Positions 25,514-34,162 of a stretch of DNA of 64,000 nucleotides are shown one piece after another; positions within the stretch are counted from its first letter, which is position 1, and the number at the start of each line of letters is the position of its first letter. Source of the DNA: Cytophagales bacterium (GTDB lineage: Bacteria > Bacteroidota > Bacteroidia > Cytophagales > Spirosomataceae); assembly GCA_004292855.1 (NCBI GenBank), contig RDXN01000043.1, positions 45,302-109,301 on the forward strand, read 5' to 3'. Made by a program: the position numbers and the translations under genes. The notes under the pieces were generated by a model. That model did no database searches and had not been told where the DNA came from. It saw only the letters and a list, made by a program, of their open reading frames with translations.

Positions 25514-25906
25514 CTAACTGCCAACAATTTCGCGGAGTTTGTCCATCATGCCATCCCAAAGGTCCTGTAGGTCTTCGGCGTCGGTGTTGGCGGAGTAATC
25601 GGTAATGCGGAGATAAGTTGACTGAGTAAGCTCGCTTTGCTCAACCCGAAAATCGACATAGTTATTATCGTGCCCATTCTCGCCCGTTTCGAGGAATTCG
25701 AACCGCACACTTTTGTTCTGACGCAACGACACTTGCCGGGCAATGTGGCTTTCGTTATCCCACTGGAAATCGAAGCGGTGTTCGGGCATCGTGTTCACTT
25801 TGGCCGCAAACCACTGCGAAAGCCCGGAGGCCGTGCTGATGTACGGAAACAACATTTTTGGCGAGGCCCGAAGCTCGTATTCGGTAGTAAACTTAAACTT
25901 CTCCAT
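25514..25906 (-). CDS. START-like (SRPBCC) domain protein
   Basis: A 130-residue protein of the START/AHSA1-like fold common in Bacteroidota. It starts MEKFKFTTEYELRASPKMLF, and TASGLSQWFAAKV and ITDYSANTDAEDLQDLWD are typical blocks. The fold binds hydrophobic ligands or partners; no ligand is known. The start is set at 25906, because the longer frame runs through the promoter TACCTTTG at 25934-25941. It lies upstream of LptF/G but is separated from it by a terminator. Confidence 0.85.
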   Translation of the reverse strand: MEKFKFTTEYELRASPKMLFPYISTASGLSQWFAAKVNTMPEHRFDFQWDNESHIARQVSLRQNKSVRFEFLETGENGHDNNYVDFRVEQSELTQSTYLRITDYSANTDAEDLQDLWDGMMDKLREIVGS

Positions 25907-25933
25907 ATCAAACGGGTAGCATAGCGATATGGG

Positions 25934-25941
25934 CAAAGGTA
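25934..25941 (-). promoter_or_regulatory. -7 promoter element of the START-like gene
   Basis: TACCTTTG on the minus strand matches TAnnTTTG, 27 bases before the chosen start. This supports the start at 25906 over the longer frame. Confidence 0.6.
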
Positions 25942-25974
25942 AAATTTTTTTGATGCGAATGTCAAAAATCGAGG

Positions 25975-26004
25975 TTGCGCACAAAATAATTTTCCGTACT
26001 TTTG
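25975..26004 (+). promoter_or_regulatory. Promoter of tRNA-Met
   Basis: A -33 TTG (25975-25977) and a -7 TACTTTTG (25997-26004) are separated by 19 bases, a good match to the Bacteroidota promoter. The tRNA begins 12 bases later. Confidence 0.75.
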
Positions 26005-26016
26005 CCCTACGAAAAC

Positions 26017-26090
26017 GGCGGGGTAGCTCAGATGGTTAGAGCGTAGGATTCATAACCCTAAGGTCGGCAGTTCGATCCTGCTCCCCGCTA
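26017..26090 (+). tRNA. tRNA-Met (CAU anticodon)
   Basis: A 74-nt cloverleaf: the 7-bp acceptor stem begins GGCGGGG and closes with a terminal G-U pair. The D stem is GCTC/GAGC, the anticodon loop TTCATAA carries CAT at 26051-26053, and the T arm is GGCAG TTCGATC CTGCT. Pair 31-39 is an A-C mismatch. CCA is not encoded. The pairing at 1-72 argues against an initiator tRNA; elongator tRNA-Met is most likely, but a tRNA-Ile read through lysidine cannot be excluded. Confidence 0.93.
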
Positions 26091-26097
26091 CACAGCA

Positions 26098-26128
26098 AAA
26101 GCCACTCCAACAGGTGGCTTTCTTTTTT
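26098..26128 (+). terminator. Intrinsic terminator of tRNA-Met
   Basis: AAAGCCAC (26098-26105) and GTGGCTTT (26114-26121) form an 8-bp stem followed by CTTTTTT. The next gene begins only eight bases after the T-run. Confidence 0.92.
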
Positions 26129-26135
26129 GGATTTG

Positions 26136-27092
26136 ATGCTCGTTATCACCGTTTGCACCGTTCGTCAGTTGCCACAGGCGTTTGCATTGGGCAACACCAT
26201 CCGACACCACCCCAACGCCCAATTTCAGATCGGGCTGGCCGACGAGTTGCCCTCGGCAATAACTTCCCCATTTCCCTACGCGTTGTTGCCTGTTGCTGAA
26301 GTTCTGGACGCAGGCCAACTAAGTGAGCTTTCGGCGCGATACACGCCAACGGAGTTTGTCGCGGCCGTAAAACCCACGCTGATTCGGGCCATTATGGCTC
26401 GGCAAACAGGTGTTGAAAGCGTGCTTTATTTTGATCCTAACACGGTTGTTTATGAGAGCCTTACACCCGTTCCTGACGCACTCCGAACAGCCAATGCGCT
26501 GCTGACCCCTCATCTGGTTGCTCCCCCGGCAGATGCTTGTTTCCCCGACGAAAAATATCTGCAAAACGTAGGGCTGTACAGCTCCGATTTTATAGCCCTA
26601 CGCCCCGGCCCCGAAACCGACCGGATGCTGGCCTGGTGGGAAGACCGCGTACAAACCCGCGCCCAGGTCGATTTTTGCGAAAGCCTTTGTCTCGACCAAC
26701 TCTGGCTCATGCACTGGCCCGCCCTGTTCGATGGGGTGCGGGTGGTGCAGGATAGAAGCTGGCACCGGGCCATCTGGAACTGGCATGAGTGGCCCACAAA
26801 CGCGCCCAAGTCGCCCCTCTGGATTAATTTCAAGGGGTTGTTTAACCCCGACGAGGGCTTGTTTGCCTATCAGAACCGAACCTTATTGGCCAGACGGCCC
26901 GATTTGGCGCGACTTCTGGAAGCGTATCGGCAAACGGTAGCCAACTACACCAACGCGGTTTTTTCTCAGCTTCCTGCCTTTGGAAAACAACCCGAACCAC
27001 CCATTGTGCGAGGATGGCGACGCAAAACAGGCCTGTTTCTACGGTCAATGACTCGGTTTGTCGATACAGTTCAGCTACCCACTGTCAAGTAA
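26136..27092 (+). CDS. Glycosyltransferase-like protein (GT-A fold)
   Basis: About 318 residues starting MLVITVCTVRQLPQAFALGN. The block ESVLYFDPNTVVY resembles the nucleotide-sugar DxD region of GT8-like GT-A enzymes (VLYLDSDTVV), with Asn in place of the second Asp. A later CLDQLWLMHWP and INFKGL also fit this class. It is the first gene of the polysaccharide cluster. The start at 26136 follows directly after the tRNA terminator; the TTG three codons earlier lies in the T-run. Confidence 0.7.
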   Translation: MLVITVCTVRQLPQAFALGNTIRHHPNAQFQIGLADELPSAITSPFPYALLPVAEVLDAGQLSELSARYTPTEFVAAVKPTLIRAIMARQTGVESVLYFDPNTVVYESLTPVPDALRTANALLTPHLVAPPADACFPDEKYLQNVGLYSSDFIALRPGPETDRMLAWWEDRVQTRAQVDFCESLCLDQLWLMHWPALFDGVRVVQDRSWHRAIWNWHEWPTNAPKSPLWINFKGLFNPDEGLFAYQNRTLLARRPDLARLLEAYRQTVANYTNAVFSQLPAFGKQPEPPIVRGWRRKTGLFLRSMTRFVDTVQLPTVK

Positions 27093-27115
27093 TACAAAGT
27101 GAATTAATCAAGTTG

Positions 27116-27123
27116 TACTTTTG
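27116..27123 (+). promoter_or_regulatory. -7 promoter element of the polysaccharide genes
   Basis: TACTTTTG matches TAnnTTTG and lies 42 bases before the GT4 gene at 27166. The genes from 27166 to 32916 follow closely and may be read from here. Confidence 0.55.
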
Positions 27124-27165
27124 CCCTGACTCACTACCCAATAATTACTCCCTGCCCAATTATAC

Positions 27166-28281
27166 ATGAATATACTCTACGACCACCAGGCCTTTAGCGG
27201 ACACATGTATGGCGGAGTAGCTCGGTATTTTTATGAACTCATTAATCAATATCAGCAGAATCACGCACTCTCACTACAAGTATCGTTGTTGTATTCTAAC
27301 AATGAATACATTAAAGGAAGACCTCTTATACCGCATCGCCGGTATGAGTGGGGGGCGCAAAATGGATTTGTGAATCGGGTAATGACCCAGCTTAACCGCT
27401 CAAATAGCATCCGGTACTTGCGCGAGGGTCAGTTCGATGTATTCCACCCGACATACTACCACAAGTATTTTCTGGACTATCTGGGTAACAAGCCATTTGT
27501 GCTCACGTTTCACGACGCCACCAGCGAACGCTATGCCCAGCAATACCCCGACGTAGGGGGGCACTTGCCTGAACTCAAACGGAAACTTCTGCAACGGGCC
27601 GACCGGATCATAACGGTGTCGGAGTTTTCGAAAGGGGAAATTCAGCAATTTTTTGGTGTCCAGCCCGAGCGGATCGAAGTTATTCACCTTGGCACATCGC
27701 TGGCAGAAAGTGGCCTATTGGGGGCGGGGCAAAACGACGTACCAACGGAACCATTTCCCTACTTGCTTTATGTAGGCAAACGGTCGTTTTATAAGAACTT
27801 CGACGGTTTTTTCAACGCTATTATTCCCCTATTGCATCGGCACCCCGACGTGCATCTGGTGTGTGCAGGGGGCGGGGCTTTCAGTCGGGACGAATTAACC
27901 GGGTTTGCCGAGGCCAAACTGACCAATCGTGTACATTTTCGGCCCATCACCGACAATTCGTTGTTAGGTTTGTATCGGCATGCGCTGGCGTTTGTGTTCC
28001 CGTCGCTCAACGAGGGGTTTGGCATACCAGTGCTCGAAGCCTTCAGCGGGGGATGCCCGGCGTTGCTGAGTGACCGTAGCTCACTGCCCGAAGTCGGGGG
28101 CGATGCGGCCCTGTATTTTGATCCTGAGCAAGCGGAGTCGATAGCCGCTGTTGTTGAACGGGTCATTCTGGACGATGCCTGCCGGGCCGAATTAAGTCGG
28201 CGGGGGCGCGAACGACTGACCCTGTTTTCGTGTGAAAAAACGGCCGCTCAAACATTGGCCGTGTATCAAAGTCTTCGATAG
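27166..28281 (+). CDS. Family 4 glycosyltransferase
   Basis: A 371-residue GT-B glycosyltransferase. The N-terminal part carries a glycine-rich acceptor-side motif (GGVARYFYELI), and the C-terminal part has the donor-binding motif FVFPSLNEGFGIPVLEAFSG of the GT4 family with its EX7E-like pair. TYYHKYFLDYLGNKPFVLTF and RIITVSEFSK are also typical. It transfers a sugar during surface-polysaccharide assembly; the sugar is unknown. It ends three bases before the GT2 gene. Confidence 0.93.
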   Translation: MNILYDHQAFSGHMYGGVARYFYELINQYQQNHALSLQVSLLYSNNEYIKGRPLIPHRRYEWGAQNGFVNRVMTQLNRSNSIRYLREGQFDVFHPTYYHKYFLDYLGNKPFVLTFHDATSERYAQQYPDVGGHLPELKRKLLQRADRIITVSEFSKGEIQQFFGVQPERIEVIHLGTSLAESGLLGAGQNDVPTEPFPYLLYVGKRSFYKNFDGFFNAIIPLLHRHPDVHLVCAGGGAFSRDELTGFAEAKLTNRVHFRPITDNSLLGLYRHALAFVFPSLNEGFGIPVLEAFSGGCPALLSDRSSLPEVGGDAALYFDPEQAESIAAVVERVILDDACRAELSRRGRERLTLFSCEKTAAQTLAVYQSLR

Positions 28282-28284
28282 TCT

Positions 28285-29175
28285 GTGGAGAACGAATCCA
28301 AATCCCTTCGCGCCTTTGTGACCATGCCTTTTGTTCCGCAGGGGGCAAAAGCATCCGAACTTGCGAAAGAATATCCTAAGCTCACCGTTGTAACGCCTTC
28401 CTACAATCAGGTCGGCTATTTGGAGCGGACCATCCTGAGCGTACTGAACCAGAACTATCCCAACCTGGAATATTTCATCATCGACGGTGGCTCAACGGAT
28501 GGGAGTGTAGAACTAATTCGGAAATACGAGCCGTATCTGGCGGGTTGGGTGAGTGAGCGCGACCGGGGCCAAACCGATGCCATCAACAAGGGCTTCCGGC
28601 AGGCAACGGGCGATCTGTTGGCGTTTCAGAACTCCGACGATGTGTTTGCGCCGGGAGCTTTCGAGCAGGTGGCTGAAGCCTGGCGACGAAATCCGAAGGC
28701 GGGCGTGTTTTACGGCGATATGTACATGATCGACGAACAGGACGTTATAACTGAACTATTCCGGTTGCCGCCGTTCTGTATCGAATGCCACATTTACGAG
28801 GGTATGCAGGTCTATAATCAATCGCTGTTTGTGCAGCGGAGTTTGCTTGAGCAGACTGGTTTTCTGGACGAAACCTTACGCTTTGTGATTGATTACGAGC
28901 TAGTTGCCCGGTTGGGCGTTCGCCCTGATGCTTCGTTTATCCACGTCGACGGATTTTGGGGTGGTTTCCGGGTGCAACCCGACGCTAAATCGTCGACCAT
29001 TGCCACGGTGGGCATGGCCGAACACGAGGGCATACGGCGGAAGTTTGCGCCTATGCTGAAGAGCCGTTTAAGCGAATCCGTTTGGTTACGGTACTGTCGC
29101 ATCCGAAAATTGCTGTATTTTGTACTCCGGGGCCAATGGGGCTATGTACGCCATCGGCTATCACTAAGAAAATAA
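28285..29175 (+). CDS. Family 2 glycosyltransferase
   Basis: A GT-A glycosyltransferase of up to 296 residues. The N-terminal GT2 signature is LTVVTPSYNQVGYLERTILS, followed by IIDGGSTDGSVELIRKYEP, and the metal-binding FQNSDDVFAPGAFEQV. A GTG at 28285 gives the full frame and directly follows the previous stop; an ATG at 28324 is an alternative that keeps the domain. It probably adds one sugar to a lipid-linked glycan. Element E4 follows the stop codon. Confidence 0.92.
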   Translation: MENESKSLRAFVTMPFVPQGAKASELAKEYPKLTVVTPSYNQVGYLERTILSVLNQNYPNLEYFIIDGGSTDGSVELIRKYEPYLAGWVSERDRGQTDAINKGFRQATGDLLAFQNSDDVFAPGAFEQVAEAWRRNPKAGVFYGDMYMIDEQDVITELFRLPPFCIECHIYEGMQVYNQSLFVQRSLLEQTGFLDETLRFVIDYELVARLGVRPDASFIHVDGFWGGFRVQPDAKSSTIATVGMAEHEGIRRKFAPMLKSRLSESVWLRYCRIRKLLYFVLRGQWGYVRHRLSLRK

Positions 29176-29248
29176 GACGTTGGATTACGGATGTTGGATT
29201 TTAGATTTTCTCTGTCCAACGTCCATAATCCAACATCCAATGTCTTAC
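29175..29248. repeat. Palindromic heptad element E4
   Basis: The whole gap between the GT2 stop and the polymerase start. The left arm reads in 7-bp units (GTTGGAT, TACGGAT, GTTGGAT, TTTAGAT); the right arm (29215-29246) is the reverse complement of such units with one unit more. The central loop is TTTAGATTTTCTCTG. Confidence 0.85.
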
Positions 29249-29252
29249 TAGT

Positions 29253-30629
29253 ATGCTTCGATTACTGCAAAAGTTAGATTATATGCGGATGGTAGTAGGC
29301 ATCTGCATGGTGGTCGATGGATTTCCATTGATCTTCTTTTTTAAGGAAACATTGCGTTTGGCACCGAACAGCGCGGCTTTTACGGCGGCTTTCACGGGGG
29401 CTGGCTTCCTGTTGATGATACCGTTTACGGTGTTCCGAAAATTGTACAAACCCAATATTCTGGCGTTTTACATGATGGTGGGCAGCATCGCCCTTATGAT
29501 GTTCTACATGGTGTATTATGTGGGCGAACCGGGGTATGGGGGCCTGCTGTTCGACAGCCTGTATTTTTTGTTTGCCCTGCTGTTTCTATTGCTTCTGGTG
29601 AACGTGCCAAACGATGTGATCGAGGTAGCCATTCCAGTCATTGTCGGGTTTACACTGATCTCGAATCTGGCCCTGGTTTATGCTATGGTCACCGACCCGA
29701 CCTGGGTTCTGGGGCAGCGGGCAGCCATTAACTTCGGCTCCACCGACACGGGCGAACGAACGGGTAACCCGCACGTGTTTGCCCGCAACGCGCTTATGGG
29801 TGTGGTGGCCTGCGGAGTTTGGGCATTCGACAAGCGCACGAGCCTCATACCACGCGTGTTTGCCCTGTTTACGGGAGCCATGAGCGCGGCTATTTTGCTG
29901 ATGACCCAAACACGTTCGAGCATCCTGGCGTTTGCCATCATCATTTTTCTGTTTTTGTTCTACAACGTTCGTCCCGCACAGGTGAAGGCGGCTGCACGAG
30001 GCCTGGTGAAACCGCTGCCTCTGTTCACGATTGCCGTGTTTATTGGGGGCGTAATGGTGTTTCTACGAAAGAACTGGCAGATATACGCCCTGTTGTACGG
30101 CTATTTTATGGGCTTTATTGAACGAAATACCGAGAACATTTATGCCCTGCTGGGCTTGAAGACCGCCGGGGGATACAAAGCTTCGTATGATGCATCGTCG
30201 GTGACTCGAACCGTCAGTACGGGCTTTTTAGGGAACGTGCTGGAGGGGCACATGGAAATGCTGGTGTTCGGAAAAGGCTTCAAATCGCTGTATCTGGATA
30301 TTCCCGTGCTCGAAGCCTGGATCGACTTTGGCATGTTAGGACTGCTGTTGTTTGGTGGTCTGTTTGCCCTGTTTACGTATTACAGCCTGCGGGCCATGCG
30401 CAACAACCCCAACCCACTCACTACGTTTTTGGCCTATACGTTCATCCTGTTTCTGGTACAGGCTTTCACAAATGGTCGCCCCAACGAGCCTTGGCACTGG
30501 TATCCGTTGGCTCTCATGATTCGGTTTGTGGGTAACGAATACGCGTTTCCAATCCGGTTCTGGACCAACCCACCCGCCGTCGATTACGAGGGCTATGCTG
30601 TCCCTAATGAAAGTCCTGCTCGTTCATAA
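29253..30629 (+). CDS. O-antigen polymerase/ligase-like membrane protein
   Basis: A 458-residue protein with about eleven transmembrane helices and a larger loop near residues 285-350. The pattern near residue 220, LLMTQTRSSILAFAIIIFLF, is the typical Wzy/O-antigen ligase motif around a conserved Arg. This supports polymerisation or ligation of the glycan made by the neighbouring transferases. Sequence alone does not separate Wzy from WaaL. The 3' end overlaps the start of the next gene by about 23 bases. Confidence 0.85.
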   Translation: MLRLLQKLDYMRMVVGICMVVDGFPLIFFFKETLRLAPNSAAFTAAFTGAGFLLMIPFTVFRKLYKPNILAFYMMVGSIALMMFYMVYYVGEPGYGGLLFDSLYFLFALLFLLLLVNVPNDVIEVAIPVIVGFTLISNLALVYAMVTDPTWVLGQRAAINFGSTDTGERTGNPHVFARNALMGVVACGVWAFDKRTSLIPRVFALFTGAMSAAILLMTQTRSSILAFAIIIFLFLFYNVRPAQVKAAARGLVKPLPLFTIAVFIGGVMVFLRKNWQIYALLYGYFMGFIERNTENIYALLGLKTAGGYKASYDASSVTRTVSTGFLGNVLEGHMEMLVFGKGFKSLYLDIPVLEAWIDFGMLGLLLFGGLFALFTYYSLRAMRNNPNPLTTFLAYTFILFLVQAFTNGRPNEPWHWYPLALMIRFVGNEYAFPIRFWTNPPAVDYEGYAVPNESPARS

Positions 30630-31770
30630 CATTCTTTGGTCGCATTACAAGGCTGCTGTATTTCAGGCACTTGATCGCTTGGCGAAGGGCCACCCCGAAA
30701 TGGTCGTGCATGTACTTCAGATTGGCCGTAACGAACGTTCCCGCGCCGATTGGGAACGGGATGACACCAACGCACCAATCTACACCTACTCGTATGAGTT
30801 GCTGTTTGACCGGTTCGTGGAGGACATTCCCCTGCGAGCGCGGGCTACAACATTACTGAGTCGCATGCGCCGGTTTCGGCCCGACGTGCTGTGCCTGACG
30901 GGCTATTACGACCCCGCGCAACTGCTTTTGCTGGCGTATGCCCGTTTGACAGGCGTTCGGGTGGTGATGCAAATGGAAAGCACAGCCGCCGACCAAACCC
31001 GTTCGCGGGCTAAAGAATGGCTTAAACGGACAATCTTGAAGCAATGCGCTGGTTTTTTTTGCTTTGGATCGCCACAGGCTAATTATCTGATGCAATTAGG
31101 GGTTGCTCCAGACCGTATTCTTCTACAAAAAAGCGCGGTCGACAATCAGGCGTTAGAGGATGCTTACAAGCGGGCCGTAACGAGCCGCGAACTGGCCCAA
31201 CAACAGCAGGGCCTGCCCCGGCAGAATTTTATATTTGTGGGGCGACTGATCGAACCCAAAAACCTTCCCCAATTGCTAGTCTGTTTTGCGAATGCGTTGG
31301 AGCAGATCCCAAACGCAGATTGGGGCTTGATCGTGCTGGGTAGTGGGCCACAAGAGGCCGACCTCGCCCGGCTCGCTCGTAAACTGGCCCTCGACGACCG
31401 GGTTTTTTTTCGCCCGGCAACCCACTGGTATCGGGTGCCCGAATGGCTCGCTATGGCCGATGTGCTGGTGCTGCCGAGCTCCTCGGAACCTTGGGGATTG
31501 GTGGTCAACGAGGCTATGGTGTGCGGGATGCCCGTGCTGGTATCTGACCGGTGCGGGTGCGTTCCCGACCTGGTGCGCGATGGCCAAAACGGCTATAGCT
31601 ACGATCCAACCCAGCCCCAGCAACTAACCAACCGCCTGCTCGACTTTATGACGGGCAGGGCCGACCAAGCCGCTATGGGGCAACGGTCACGTGAACTAAT
31701 TGCCCCCTACGCCCCAGAGGCTGTGGCTGAAGAGATGTTGAGGGGGTTTGACCAATTAGCGAATGAGTGA
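30607..31770 (+). CDS. Family 4 glycosyltransferase
   Basis: About 387 residues starting MKVLLVHNILWSHYKAAVFQ; an ATG four codons earlier (30595) is possible. The GT-B donor site reads VLVLPSSSEPWGLVVNEAMV, with FIFVGRLIEPKNLPQLL before it. It belongs to the same polysaccharide operon, overlapping the polymerase gene and ending where the next gene begins. The last residues QLANE and the stop are encoded by a single-arm repeat (31754-31774) also found at the end of the exonuclease III gene. Confidence 0.92.
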   Translation: MKVLLVHNILWSHYKAAVFQALDRLAKGHPEMVVHVLQIGRNERSRADWERDDTNAPIYTYSYELLFDRFVEDIPLRARATTLLSRMRRFRPDVLCLTGYYDPAQLLLLAYARLTGVRVVMQMESTAADQTRSRAKEWLKRTILKQCAGFFCFGSPQANYLMQLGVAPDRILLQKSAVDNQALEDAYKRAVTSRELAQQQQGLPRQNFIFVGRLIEPKNLPQLLVCFANALEQIPNADWGLIVLGSGPQEADLARLARKLALDDRVFFRPATHWYRVPEWLAMADVLVLPSSSEPWGLVVNEAMVCGMPVLVSDRCGCVPDLVRDGQNGYSYDPTQPQQLTNRLLDFMTGRADQAAMGQRSRELIAPYAPEAVAEEMLRGFDQLANE

Positions 31771-31774
31771 ATGA
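31754..31774 (+). repeat. Single-arm palindromic element E9
   Basis: The 21 bases here agree at 20 positions with the left arm of E8 (50170-50190). They encode LANE and the TGA stop of the upstream glycosyltransferase, and contain the ATG of the next gene. No opposite arm is present. Confidence 0.75.
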
Positions 31775-32916
31775 TACACATATTCTTTACTGCCGGCTCG
31801 TTTTACCCGGCTCAAATTGGTGGTCCCGACAATGTTATGTACTGGCAGGCGCGGGCATTGGTCCGGCGGGGACATACGATCTCGGTGGCTACGACCGATG
31901 ATGGCGTGGGCGACCGCGTACTGCTCAATCGCTGGCTCGACACCGATTATGGCCGGGCCTACTATGCCAAAACCGCCATCCATTACGCCCCGGTCCGGTT
32001 GTGGCTGGCTTCGTTGAAGCCCCTTTGGCAGTGCGATATTCTGCACCTCTCGGCCATGTATTACCCAATTTCGTGGATGCTGGCCCCATTGGCTTTGCTG
32101 TTGGGTAAAAAAGTCGTTTGGACGCCCCACGGCGAACTCGACCCCGATGCGATGATCTACAGCACGGGCCGCAAAAAGGCGGTGCTGTCGTTTATCCGGC
32201 TGTTTAAAAAGCGAATCCTGTTTCAATCGACCTGCGATGCCGAGACGGGCTATATTCGGGCGCAGTTGGGTGTGGATACCAACATCGTGCAACTCTCCTG
32301 TTTTGTAGAGGTAGTGCCCAAACAACCCCGAACCCTCACTGACGCTCAATCCTACTGGTTGTTTGTGGGGCGGATTCACCCCAAAAAAGCCCTTGAACGC
32401 CTGATCAACGCCTTGCCCCTGGTAACCGATGGCCGACGGTTAAAGGTTGTGGGAGATTATGACAACGACTATGGCCGCGAGATGATGGCCCTGGCTGAAC
32501 AACTCGGATGCCGCGACCGAATCGACTTTGTGGGCCACAAACGCGACGCTGAAAAGTACGGACTCATGGCTAATGCTTTTTGTCTTGTAATGCCTTCACA
32601 CACAGAAAATTTTGGCATTGTTGTAACGGAAGCCCTCACGCAGGGCACCCCCGTGATTGCTTCGACCGGTACGCCCTGGCAACTATTGAGCGAACGAAAA
32701 GCAGGCGTATGGGCTTCTAATGACGTTGAACCCCTTGCCGAAGCCATGAACCAGTTGGCCCGACTTTCGCCTGATGCCTACGCGCAGTACCGGGCAAATG
32801 CCGTGCGGGTAGTGGATGAATTCGATGTGGAGCGGAACATCCAGAAGTGGGAATTGGTGTACCATGAATTTTTGAGCGGAAAACTCCGAACAACATTTAC
32901 TCCTCAGCCCAGTTAA
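31771..32916 (+). CDS. Family 4 glycosyltransferase
   Basis: A 381-residue GT-B glycosyltransferase. The N-terminus reads MIHIFFTAGSFYPAQIGGPD, the middle LGKKVVWTPHGELDPDAM, and the donor site AFCLVMPSHTENFGIVVTEA. Its ATG directly follows the previous TGA within the repeat E9. It is the last gene of the polysaccharide cluster; the RND genes start 30 bases later. No flippase or export gene is found in the cluster. Confidence 0.93.
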   Translation: MIHIFFTAGSFYPAQIGGPDNVMYWQARALVRRGHTISVATTDDGVGDRVLLNRWLDTDYGRAYYAKTAIHYAPVRLWLASLKPLWQCDILHLSAMYYPISWMLAPLALLLGKKVVWTPHGELDPDAMIYSTGRKKAVLSFIRLFKKRILFQSTCDAETGYIRAQLGVDTNIVQLSCFVEVVPKQPRTLTDAQSYWLFVGRIHPKKALERLINALPLVTDGRRLKVVGDYDNDYGREMMALAEQLGCRDRIDFVGHKRDAEKYGLMANAFCLVMPSHTENFGIVVTEALTQGTPVIASTGTPWQLLSERKAGVWASNDVEPLAEAMNQLARLSPDAYAQYRANAVRVVDEFDVERNIQKWELVYHEFLSGKLRTTFTPQPS

Positions 32917-32945
32917 GTACATAACGTTATGAATTTTAATAGCCT

Positions 32946-34085
32946 GTGAAACGCTGGATAGCACTCGGCCTTGTCGTATTGATTGTAGGTGGCTTTGTTG
33001 CCTACAACAAGTTTGGGAAATCGAAAAAAACGGACCCCACAGCCTCGGCAGGTGGACCGGGAGGGGCAACTAACCGGGGTGGTGCGCCCGGTGGGGGAGG
33101 ACCCGGCGGGAACAAGCCAACAACGGTCACGGGCTTTATCGTGGCCACCCAACCCCTAAAGGAAGAGGTCGTTTCGACGGGGTCGTTGATTGCCGCCGAA
33201 CAGATTGATCTGTACCCCGAAGTGCCGGGGCGAATCACCCAATTAAACATTCGGGAGGGGCAACCCGTCAGCAAAGGAACACTGCTGTTGAAACTCTACG
33301 ACGCCGATTTGCGGGCGCAGTTGCAGCGGCTTTATGTACAGCGCGAAAACGCCCAACGTACGGAGGAACGCAACAAGCAACTGCTGCAACGCGGGGGCAT
33401 CAGCCAACAGGAATACGACATTGTGGTCACGAACTTCAAAAGTGCGCTGGCCGACATCGAACTCGTGAACGCCAATCTGCGCCGAACCGAAATCCGGGCA
33501 CCGTTTTCGGGCTTTATTGGCCTGCGCAACGTTAGCCCCGGTGCCTACGTGACTCCCCAAACGCTCATTGCGCGTTTACAGCAAACGAGTTCGCTTAAAC
33601 TCGACTTTTCGGTGCCGGAAAAATACGCGCCCAGCATCCGAAACGGCAGTGGGGTAACGTTTACAGTTGATGGGATTAGCCAGAACTTCCGGGGGACGGT
33701 GTTCGCCACCGAACCGTCGGTTGATCAGGAGACGCGCAACCTGCGGGTGAGGGCACAGGTAAGCAACAGCAATGCTCGACTGCGACCCGGCACGTTTGCC
33801 AAAGTGACGCTGGCGATCCAGAATGAGCGCGGGCTGGTGGTGCCCACACAGGCCGTGATCCCGCAAACGCGGGGCAAACAGGTGGTCGTGATTCGCAACG
33901 GCAAGGCCCTGTTTCGCGACGTAACAACGGGTATCCGCACAGCCTCGGCCATCCAAATACTGTCGGGTGTGCAGCAGGGCGATACCATTGCCACAACTGG
34001 TCTGCTGTTCCTCAAACCCGACGGCTTGGTGAACGTAAATAAATTAGTGAACAGTGAGCAGTTGGCAGCAGGCAGTCGACAGTAG
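32946..34085 (+). CDS. RND efflux periplasmic adaptor (HlyD/AcrA family)
   Basis: A 379-residue membrane fusion protein starting at GTG. One N-terminal transmembrane helix is followed by a Gly/Pro-rich linker (residues 35-62). The biotinyl-lipoyl half motif DLYPEVPGRITQLNIREGQP, the helical hairpin and the second half motif TEIRAPFSGFIGLRNVSPGA are clear. It bridges the RND pump and an outer-membrane channel. The C-terminal LVNSEQLAAGSRQ and the stop lie in element E5. No TolC-like gene is nearby. Confidence 0.93.
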   Translation: MKRWIALGLVVLIVGGFVAYNKFGKSKKTDPTASAGGPGGATNRGGAPGGGGPGGNKPTTVTGFIVATQPLKEEVVSTGSLIAAEQIDLYPEVPGRITQLNIREGQPVSKGTLLLKLYDADLRAQLQRLYVQRENAQRTEERNKQLLQRGGISQQEYDIVVTNFKSALADIELVNANLRRTEIRAPFSGFIGLRNVSPGAYVTPQTLIARLQQTSSLKLDFSVPEKYAPSIRNGSGVTFTVDGISQNFRGTVFATEPSVDQETRNLRVRAQVSNSNARLRPGTFAKVTLAIQNERGLVVPTQAVIPQTRGKQVVVIRNGKALFRDVTTGIRTASAIQILSGVQQGDTIATTGLLFLKPDGLVNVNKLVNSEQLAAGSRQ

Positions 34086-34152
34086 GAAAACGTTACTGGC
34101 TACTGCCAACTGTCGATTGCCTGTTGCCAACTGCTCACTGTCTACTGCCAAC
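34047..34152. repeat. Palindromic heptad element E5
   Basis: The left arm (34047-34086) has 7-bp units GTGAACA, GTGAGCA, GTTGGCA, GCAGGCA, GTCGACA. The right arm (34100-34152) is the reverse complement with few changes plus one additional unit (TTGGCAG in the complementary sense). It covers the end of the adaptor gene and nearly the whole gap to the pump gene. Confidence 0.93.
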
Positions 34153-34162
34153 TCAACAGACT

